Origin: CAVXJN01 sp963773585
Lineage (GTDB): Bacteria; Pseudomonadota; Gammaproteobacteria; JASBUN01
Length of the DNA: 64,000 nt
Assembly: GCA_963773585.1 (NCBI GenBank)
Contig: CAVZBR010000004.1
Span: forward strand, 558,001-622,000
Direction: 5' to 3'
This document shows, in pieces, positions 16,379 to 23,116 of the stretch (position 1 is its first letter; each line of letters opens with the position of its first letter). The notes beneath the pieces were generated by a model, which saw only the letters and a program-made list of their open reading frames with translations, did not search any database and had not been told where the DNA came from. A program made the position numbers and the translations under genes.

Positions 16379-17410
16379 ATGCTTGAACGATTCCTGACCG
16401 CGTTCGCGCTGTGCCTGCTGACGAATCTCGTCTGGGCCGCGCCCGACGGCGGCGAATTGTATGCGCGCCACTGTGCCGCCTGTCACGGCCTCGACGGCGG
16501 CGGCGGTGTGGGTATTCCACTGGCGCTGCCGGCCTTTCTCGACAGCGTCAGCAACCGTTATCTGCGAACCACAATTCGTCGTGGGCGGCCCGGGCGGGTG
16601 ATGCCGGCGTTTGCGCAGCTAAGCGATGCCCAGATCGACGCCATCGTTGCCCATTTGCGTGGTTGGTCCACCGGCTCCGCCCCGACCTTCAGCGACGCCC
16701 GGGTCGCAGGGGACGCGCGCCATGGCGCGGAGCTGTTCGCCCAGCGCTGCGCCGCGTGTCACGGCCCCGAGGGCGGCGGCGGTAAGGGCACGGGCGTGAC
16801 GTTCTCACGGCCGCGGGATTTGCCCATCATCGCCCCGGCCTTGAACAATCCCGGCTTTCAGGCCGCGGCCTCCGATCAAATGATCAAGTCGACCCTGATG
16901 AACGGCCGGCCCGGCACCCCAATGGTCTCGTTTCGCACCCACGGGATGAGCGAGCAGGATATCAACGACGTGGTCGCCTTTGTGCGCACACTGAATCACC
17001 CGGTGGCGGCGCCGCCCACCCCGTCCGAGCCGACCACAGTGTTCGATTCCCCCTATTCGCTGGAAGAAACCATCGCCAACGTCAAGCAAGCGGTGGTGGG
17101 AAAGAATTTTCGCATCATTCGCGAACAGTACTTTGACAGCGGTTTTGTGCCCGAGGGGCAGGAAAACAAGCGTGCGGTGATTGTCTACTTTTGCAACTTC
17201 AATATTCTCAACGACGCACTGGCCATCGATCCGCGCGTGGGTCTGTTCCTGCCATGCCGTGTGACCGTGGTGGAGCGGCATGGCAAGGTGCAAGTCATGG
17301 CGATTAATCCCAAGACCTTGTCACGCCTGTTCAATAACGAGGAACTGGACCGCGTGTGTTCGGAAATGGCGCGGCTCTACCAAAGCATACTCGAGGAGGC
17401 GACGTTGTGA
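16379..17410 (+). CDS. Diheme cytochrome c fused to a C-terminal DUF302 domain
   Basis: A 343-residue exported protein. A signal peptide (LERFLTAFALCLLTNLVWA) precedes two cytochrome c domains with CAACH motifs at residues 32-36 and 124-128; M75 in VMPAF is the likely sixth ligand of the first heme. From about residue 225 a DUF302 domain follows (SLEETIANVKQAVVGKNFRI, IVYFCNFNILNDALAIDPR, LPCRVTVVERHGKVQV). The start ATG at 16379 has GAGG upstream. DUF302 has no firm function but is frequent near sulfur metabolism genes. The next gene is another DUF302 protein, coupled by a GTGA overlap. Confidence 0.93.
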   Translation: MLERFLTAFALCLLTNLVWAAPDGGELYARHCAACHGLDGGGGVGIPLALPAFLDSVSNRYLRTTIRRGRPGRVMPAFAQLSDAQIDAIVAHLRGWSTGSAPTFSDARVAGDARHGAELFAQRCAACHGPEGGGGKGTGVTFSRPRDLPIIAPALNNPGFQAAASDQMIKSTLMNGRPGTPMVSFRTHGMSEQDINDVVAFVRTLNHPVAAPPTPSEPTTVFDSPYSLEETIANVKQAVVGKNFRIIREQYFDSGFVPEGQENKRAVIVYFCNFNILNDALAIDPRVGLFLPCRVTVVERHGKVQVMAINPKTLSRLFNNEELDRVCSEMARLYQSILEEATL

Positions 17411-17871
17411 TTGCGCTCATCCATCCCCGGACATGGCTTTTGCTTGCGCTGATATTTTGGATGAGTTTGCCGGTACGTGCCGAAGACTTGTTGATGGTTC
17501 GATCCGAACAGGCGTTTCCAGAGGCAATGGCAACGCTGCAGAATGCCATTCGGGATCATGGTTACACCGTGTCGCGAGTACAGCGGGTCGATATCGGCTT
17601 GACCAGATCCGGCTTCAAGACCGACAAATATCGGGTCGTGTTCTTCGGCAAGAAACCGGAAATCGACCAGCTCACCGCCGAGCATCCGGAATTGATCCCC
17701 TACCTGCCGCTACAGGTGGCGATTTTCGCCGAGCAAGATCAGACGTTGTTGGTGGCGTCCGATCCGGCGCGCTTCGCCGAGTTCTTTCCAGGATCGAAGC
17801 TCCAGGCGGTGTTCAGCCGTTGGCAGGCGGATCTGCACTCGATCTTCGATGACGTGCGTAGTGCTGAATGA
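17407..17871 (+). CDS. Periplasmic DUF302 protein
   Basis: A 154-residue protein with a signal peptide (LIHPRTWLLLALIFWMSLPVRA) and one DUF302-like domain (SEQAFPEAMATLQNAIRDHGYTVSRVQRV, YRVVFFGKKPEID, YLPLQVAIFAEQDQTLLVA). The start GTG overlaps the cytochrome stop and GAGGAGG lies seven bases upstream. Unlike the fused domain it lacks the FCN and LPC cysteines. Together the two genes look like a soluble or exported partner pair for one redox task. Its stop is one base from the convergent cyaA stop. Confidence 0.85.
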   Translation: MIALIHPRTWLLLALIFWMSLPVRAEDLLMVRSEQAFPEAMATLQNAIRDHGYTVSRVQRVDIGLTRSGFKTDKYRVVFFGKKPEIDQLTAEHPELIPYLPLQVAIFAEQDQTLLVASDPARFAEFFPGSKLQAVFSRWQADLHSIFDDVRSAE

Positions 17872-17872
17872 G

Positions 17873-20716
17873 TTATAGGGTTTCCAGGGCCCGGTTCAGA
17901 CGCGCTTCGATGGTCTTCTTGTAGTTCAAGTAGTGCACGGTTTGCAGTTCGACGCTGCCGTCCGCGCCGAGCAATGCGCGGCTCACGTCTGCGTCGGTGA
18001 TATAAATGGGGTACCGTCGGGCGTCGCTGCGATGGGCCAGAACGTATTCGGCTACGCGATGGAATACTTTATCGCCATGCTCGAGCGAAGAAAATTCCTG
18101 CCCGTGGCAAAACAGTGAGTACACCGCGGCATCCGAACCGGACTGCACGCTCATGACCTGCACGCTCAGATAATCGAGCGTGGTCGACGTGGAGCGGTGA
18201 CTCAGGACTTCGGTGTAGGTCTGACCGGTCGAGTCGCGCGACACGCGGTAATACTCGACCTCAGCGGCGATATGCGTGTCTTGCGGGTTGCGTTCCGTAG
18301 CGTTGCAGCGATGGATCGCCGAATCCAGAAAGCGTTGAAACTGGCTGATCAAAGTCGTCTCGCTGTAGTAGCCGGTGGTCTGAAAAAACAGCGACCCCTT
18401 TTCATCGAGCACGTACACTTCCGCGCTGACGCCGTTTAGCTGCAAGAACACCTGCACTACGTCCGGGCGGTTGCGCTGCATCAGGCGGTCCAGCAATGGA
18501 CTATCCGTCGCGTACCGATCGATCACGACCGGACTGAAGGATCTCTGTGCTTCGCCCAGCGTCTGCAACAAACGATCGGAAAGCCCGATGCGTCTGTAGC
18601 GCGGGACGCTGTTTTCCGTTTGGAGCAGATAGTAATTCTGCTCGATGCGCAGAACGTAACGTGCGGTCTCGCCGTGGGCACCGCGGTAGAAGCATTGAAC
18701 CGTGTCGCGAAACAGCTCGCCGATCCGGTGCGCGATCGCCATGCCGCGGGCGGAGGAAAAGCTGAACACCGGCGGCGTAGGCGGTTCGACGCCGTCGATC
18801 GGCGACCAGGCGAGATAGTCGCACAGGCAATCGAGCAGGGCCGCTTCGCCGTGATAGTGGAATGTCAGCACTTCTCCCCAGGTGGTGATCACGATCAAGT
18901 CGAAGGTCAGCGCCAGGTTTTTCCAAAACCCGCCGTAGCTCAGCGCGTCGGAGCGGTTGCTGGTCAGATACACGCCGCGGCGGGTATGCGACACCAGGGG
19001 ATCCAGACCTAGATTAATGTACAAGCCGCACGCTTGGACCTGGGCCGGCTGCCGCAGGTTCTCGATGCTCGTGACCGGGAGCGCACCGTCCGGGAACAAG
19101 CGCCGGAAACTGTCGACTATGGAAAGCAGCTCTCGGGACGAAATGCCCTCTTGGGCGCCGTGCAAGGTGATCAGTGTCTGGGGCCCGATCAGGCGATTGA
19201 AATGACACCATGCCACCAGTTCTATCAAGCCCTGGGTGCGCCTTAGGGCGGGCGTGCCGCGGGAGACGGCTTCCTCATAATCGCCGCGATGCAACAGCCA
19301 GCTCTCGCGCTCTCCGTCGCCGACCCGCACGAAACTCAAGCGCTCTTCCGTAAGGTCGGTGGAAATGCCGGGGTTGATGATTTCGACTTTGCCGACTTTG
19401 CGTTCGAAGGCGGCATACAGACGTCGCCCCAAAAGATTGAGGTCGGTGCTGTTGATGTGCGAGCCGCGCGCATGTTGGCGCGCGAACTCAGAGACATTGC
19501 GATAGCTGCGCGTCAGTTCGTCCACCAGCAGCGTGCGCTCATCCAACACCCGGTGGATCTTCCAGGTTGCCCGTGAGTCCAATACCAGAAGCTGATCGTC
19601 GCTCCACTGCCAGTGCGCGACCAGACTGTCCATCAGTTCGAAGCGCCGCTCCGGGACGCGCGTGCGGCGTCCGCTGAGTCTCAGCCCCACTTTGAAGTAA
19701 AAACACTTGCGTGCAAGTTCGAGCCGTTCCGATTCACCGCGAAGGCTCAGGTACTCCTCCACCTTGCGCACCATGAGCACATAGGGGTCAAGCTCATCCA
19801 CATCGATATGGCCTGCGTACACGGCGCGTTTGAACCGGCCGCAGAGCAAATCGGGGGTCGGGTATTCGCCGGTATAGGATTCCATCAACAACAGCTTGAG
19901 CACGGACTTGTAGGGTGAGTCGACAGCCTTATTGAGCTGCCACAACGCCGCGCCGAAAAACTCTTCCGCGGGAATGCAGTTGACGTCGCCGAAGTCCACG
20001 TACTCATGTCTGGGGGCGCGTCCGCTGTGCTCCAGTTCGTCGAGTACTTCCCGGTACCGATGTTCTTCGTCGGGCGGCACCAGCCACCAAGCCGGATATC
20101 GGCCGGCGATCAACAGTCCGGTACGGTAGAACTCTTCCAGTAGCAAGAGATGCTGTGCGCTGCCGCTGCTGTCTTCGGACAACGCTTGAATTTCGCCGCG
20201 CCGAAAGCATGAGGGATCCATGAGAAAGAACTTGACGTCCAATCCCAGTGAGCGGGCCCACTGACTGATCAAGCCCGTCTTCTCGCGCAGCGCTTCGACT
20301 TGGACGTCGCTGACTTCGGGGTGGTAACAAACCCAGATGTCAAAATCGCTCTTGTCGGAATAGGCGACGGTGCCGGTGCTGCCCATGAGGTACAAGGCCT
20401 GGATCTGATACACGCGCATCGCGCGCCGGCGATAGGCGAACTTGCGCACCAAGCGAGCGGCCGCCTCGATGGATCGCTTCGGCACGCTGAAATCGGCAAT
20501 GCCCAGCGGCGCCTTTTTGGCGTAGCCGGGAAGTTGCGGATCATTGGTGTGAAACAGCAACGGCAGCAAGTCGACGAATACGCGTTGCTCGGCTTTCAAA
20601 GAATCGCGCACGCGCGCGACGCGCTCCAGGTTGAGCGCGTGGAAACGGCGCTTGATCAGGCGAAGATCCGCCTGGTCCGGTCCCTCGACCAACGTCAGTT
20701 TGGGTATATCCGCCAT
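17873..20716 (-). CDS. cyaA: Class I adenylate cyclase
   Basis: A 947-residue enterobacterial-type (class I) adenylate cyclase that makes cyclic AMP from ATP. The nucleotidyltransferase signature GSTGTVAYSDKSDFDIWVCY spans residues 112-131, with the metal ligands D124 and D126, and KFFLMDPSCFRRGE and SSGSAQHLLLLEEFYRTG follow. The long C-terminal half is the regulatory region. Full length, no frameshift. A PAS/degenerate-GGDEF gene ends 40 bases upstream on the same strand and may be cotranscribed. Confidence 0.96.
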   Translation of the reverse strand: MADIPKLTLVEGPDQADLRLIKRRFHALNLERVARVRDSLKAEQRVFVDLLPLLFHTNDPQLPGYAKKAPLGIADFSVPKRSIEAAARLVRKFAYRRRAMRVYQIQALYLMGSTGTVAYSDKSDFDIWVCYHPEVSDVQVEALREKTGLISQWARSLGLDVKFFLMDPSCFRRGEIQALSEDSSGSAQHLLLLEEFYRTGLLIAGRYPAWWLVPPDEEHRYREVLDELEHSGRAPRHEYVDFGDVNCIPAEEFFGAALWQLNKAVDSPYKSVLKLLLMESYTGEYPTPDLLCGRFKRAVYAGHIDVDELDPYVLMVRKVEEYLSLRGESERLELARKCFYFKVGLRLSGRRTRVPERRFELMDSLVAHWQWSDDQLLVLDSRATWKIHRVLDERTLLVDELTRSYRNVSEFARQHARGSHINSTDLNLLGRRLYAAFERKVGKVEIINPGISTDLTEERLSFVRVGDGERESWLLHRGDYEEAVSRGTPALRRTQGLIELVAWCHFNRLIGPQTLITLHGAQEGISSRELLSIVDSFRRLFPDGALPVTSIENLRQPAQVQACGLYINLGLDPLVSHTRRGVYLTSNRSDALSYGGFWKNLALTFDLIVITTWGEVLTFHYHGEAALLDCLCDYLAWSPIDGVEPPTPPVFSFSSARGMAIAHRIGELFRDTVQCFYRGAHGETARYVLRIEQNYYLLQTENSVPRYRRIGLSDRLLQTLGEAQRSFSPVVIDRYATDSPLLDRLMQRNRPDVVQVFLQLNGVSAEVYVLDEKGSLFFQTTGYYSETTLISQFQRFLDSAIHRCNATERNPQDTHIAAEVEYYRVSRDSTGQTYTEVLSHRSTSTTLDYLSVQVMSVQSGSDAAVYSLFCHGQEFSSLEHGDKVFHRVAEYVLAHRSDARRYPIYITDADVSRALLGADGSVELQTVHYLNYKKTIEARLNRALETL

Positions 20717-20756
20717 GCTCGAGCTATCGGCAGACAGCCCCGGAACTGCACGTTGT

Positions 20757-21575
20757 TCAGCGTGCGATCTGTCGCGGACCGCCGAGTGGGCGAGTACGCG
20801 CCATGGCGTCTCGCGCGCGTTGCAGGAGTCCGGTGGCGTTATCGGATTTGACCCACTCCGCGATGCCGAAATAGCACTCGTCGGTGTGTGGATTGCGGCG
20901 CAGGGCCTGCGCCAGTTTGCCCGTCAATGCCGTGGCTGCCTCGGAGCCGGTCTCGGGCAGCACAATCAGGAAGTCGCCGTTGTCGTCCCGCCCCACCAGG
21001 TCGGCCCAGCGCAATTGATCCTTGAGCACCTGGCTGACTTCGCGCGCGATGATTCCAGGCTGCGCGGCGTTCGGTTTGACGTGCAGGACCACTGCCGCAA
21101 GTGGCGTCTCGTAACGCCGGCAGCGCGCGACCTGAGGTTCGAGGACCAGCATCAGTGCGCGTTGACTCATGAGCCCGGTTTCGGGCTCCACCAGGCGCAG
21201 GGACTTGGCGGTCTCGCGCTCTTGCGCCAATTCGCCTTCCAGGCGGACGCGATCGCTCTGGTCGGTAAAATAGTGCAGCTCCGCGATCAGATCACCACTT
21301 TCGCACGTAACCCGGGTGCGAAACAGGTGGCGCGGCTCGCCGTCGACACCCTGGATCGTGAGGTGCGCGTCATCGGAAAACAGCACCTTCAGATCTGCCC
21401 GGGACAAGTTTTGTGCATCGTGGCCGATAAGTGATTCAGGCTCGAGCCCCAACAGGTCGTCGAGCGCAGAATTGGACCACAACACTCGCCGATGCCGATC
21501 GAGCGCCATGACCCCGGTCGGACAGTGTTGCAATACCGTCTGCATTGTTTGTGTGGACATAGGCTCTATCTTCAT
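20757..21575 (-). CDS. PAS protein with a degenerate GGDEF-like domain
   Basis: A 272-residue cytosolic protein. An N-terminal PAS domain (VLQHCPTGVMALDRHRRVLWSNSALDDLLGLE) joins a GGDEF-like domain (PETGLMSQRALMLVLEPQVARCRRYETPLAAVVLHV). The catalytic GGDEF signature reads DNGDF, and the substrate-site residues are poorly kept, so it is probably not an active diguanylate cyclase. The start MKIEPMSTQ at 21575 is chosen over 21647; the site is not certain. It precedes cyaA on the same strand, an unusual pairing of a c-di-GMP-type fold with a cAMP enzyme. Confidence 0.82.
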   Translation of the reverse strand: MKIEPMSTQTMQTVLQHCPTGVMALDRHRRVLWSNSALDDLLGLEPESLIGHDAQNLSRADLKVLFSDDAHLTIQGVDGEPRHLFRTRVTCESGDLIAELHYFTDQSDRVRLEGELAQERETAKSLRLVEPETGLMSQRALMLVLEPQVARCRRYETPLAAVVLHVKPNAAQPGIIAREVSQVLKDQLRWADLVGRDDNGDFLIVLPETGSEAATALTGKLAQALRRNPHTDECYFGIAEWVKSDNATGLLQRARDAMARTRPLGGPRQIAR

Positions 21576-21776
21576 TGCGGCGCCGTTCCTGGCTGTGGGC
21601 GGGTGCGGCCGATTGGACGTGTCCGCCGATATGGATGAACGACTCAATATAGCGGTTGCCGGTGGCGATGCTTTAGCCTGGCCTCATCTGGCTTTTCGAA
21701 GTCAAATGAGTATGCTTGGGTGGAGATGGCAATGTCGCCGGGCGCGTTGGAATGAGATTTGCCCCAGGAGGCCTGG

Positions 21777-22019
21777 ATGCATGCAAATGGACCGCAGCAT
21801 GTCGGTGCACCGGATCCGGAATTACGAACTTCGCCCATCGTCGCGGAGAGCGCCGACGATTTCGAGATCATGGCACAGGAGCTGTCCGAAGACGGGTTAT
21901 GTTATTTCAACGCGCGGCCCTTCCCACAGGGAGCCTTCGTCTGCAGCGGCACCGAATTGTTGCATTGCGAGCGTGGCGCCTGGATCATCAAGGGCGGTTG
22001 CGATCCGGACAATCCTTGA
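21777..22019 (+). CDS. Small hypothetical protein with four cysteines
   Basis: An 80-residue open frame with AGGAGG seven bases before its ATG. I do not recognise it. The N-terminal half is acidic (ESADDFEIMAQELSEDG); the C-terminal half has CYFNARPFPQGAFVCSG, LLHCERG and GGCDPDN, four cysteines that could bind metal or form disulfides. No signal peptide. It converges with the MazG gene. The strong ribosome-binding site is the main reason to think it is real. Confidence 0.6.
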   Translation: MHANGPQHVGAPDPELRTSPIVAESADDFEIMAQELSEDGLCYFNARPFPQGAFVCSGTELLHCERGAWIIKGGCDPDNP

Positions 22020-22032
22020 GCAAGGGCGCGAT

Positions 22033-22389
22033 TTAGTTTTCGTATTCGTTCGCGCGCAGCGCACGTCCGCGCACCTTCTCGATCGGATAGCGACGTTCGT
22101 TGATCGCAATCTTGGCGACGGCGGCTTGCACCAGATCGATATCGAGCTGGTCTGCCGTGCGAATCAGAAAAATTAGAATATCAGCCAATTCCATGGCGAC
22201 TTCGTTCAATTTTTCCGGCCCCAGCTTGCGACTCTGCTCCTCGCTGAGCCATTGGAAATGTTCCACCAATTCGGCGGCTTCGGCGATCAAGGCCATGGAC
22301 AAATTTTTCGGCGAATGGAACTGCTCCCAGTCGCGCCTCTGGGCGAATTCCGCCAACTGGCGGCGCAGGTTTTCCAGGCTATCGCTCAT
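22033..22389 (-). CDS. MazG-like nucleotide pyrophosphohydrolase
   Basis: A 118-residue all-alpha NTP pyrophosphatase of the MazG/dCTPase (RS21-C6-like) type. The metal-binding pattern EAAELVEHFQW followed by NEVAMELADILIFLIRTAD gives the two ExxE/ExxD pairs. Such enzymes hydrolyse non-canonical or surplus dNTPs as housecleaners. The start MSDSLENLRRQL shares its first bases with the start of the divergent cupredoxin gene. Long upstream extension rejected. Confidence 0.9.
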   Translation of the reverse strand: MSDSLENLRRQLAEFAQRRDWEQFHSPKNLSMALIAEAAELVEHFQWLSEEQSRKLGPEKLNEVAMELADILIFLIRTADQLDIDLVQAAVAKIAINERRYPIEKVRGRALRANEYEN

Positions 22390-23116
22390 GGACGCATCCT
22401 CCGGTTCAAAGCACTTGCGAGACCTTAGCACGACCAGATGTGCCCTCGGAATGCTGCTGTGCGCGGCGGCGTTGGTCGCCACCCACGCATTCGCTGCCGA
22501 GGTTCGCGGTACCGTCACCATGGGCGCCGGCCAGTCCGGTCCGGTGAGCGTGGCGCTGTTGCCGCTGGACGGACAACCGCTGCCGGCCCGGGCGCCGCGC
22601 GAGCACGTCGTTCACGTGCGCGGCCACCGGTTCGATCCGCCGTATCTGATTGCCCGTGCCGGTGACCGTGTGCGCATCGTCAACGAAGACGAGGTCTATC
22701 ATGTCCTGGTGGCACCTTATGGCCGCCAATCCGTCAACGTGACCCTTGGCAAGGCGGGCGCTGGGTCGACGGAGACTGCGATGACCTTGCGGGCGCGGCA
22801 GTCGCTGTATATCTTTTGCAAAATTCATCAACGGACCTATCTCCGCGTCGACGTCGTCAACACGCCGCTCGCACGCATGCTGGACGCGGAGCGCCAGTTC
22901 GAATTCCGCGACCTGTCCGCCGGACGCTGGCGCTTGCGGGTGGCAACGCGCAGCGGCGACCCCGCGTATACGATCATCAACGCATTCACTGCGCCGCCGC
23001 CCGTGACGGTCGCTTTGCCGGATCTGCCCGCCGTCGCAGCGGCCGCGCCCGCAACGCCGCATCGTCACATCGACCGAGTCGAGTCGCTGTTCCCGACGGA
23101 CCCCGCTCAGCCATGA
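22388..23116 (+). CDS. Exported cupredoxin-like (methylamine-utilisation-type) protein
   Basis: About 242 residues. A signal peptide (ALGMLLCAAALVATHAFA) leads into a cupredoxin domain: VVHVRGHRFDPPYLIARAGDRVRIVNEDEVYHVLVAP and YIFCKIHQRTYLRVDV, giving histidine (YH), cysteine (FC) and histidine (KIH) as type 1 copper ligands; the usual methionine is not obvious. The tail is rich in Ala/Pro. The start at 22388 is weakly supported; an ATG at 22451 inside the signal peptide is possible. Its stop overlaps the ATG of the GGDEF/EAL gene, so the two are coupled, perhaps as periplasmic sensor and effector. Confidence 0.8.
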   Translation: MDASSGSKHLRDLSTTRCALGMLLCAAALVATHAFAAEVRGTVTMGAGQSGPVSVALLPLDGQPLPARAPREHVVHVRGHRFDPPYLIARAGDRVRIVNEDEVYHVLVAPYGRQSVNVTLGKAGAGSTETAMTLRARQSLYIFCKIHQRTYLRVDVVNTPLARMLDAERQFEFRDLSAGRWRLRVATRSGDPAYTIINAFTAPPPVTVALPDLPAVAAAAPATPHRHIDRVESLFPTDPAQP

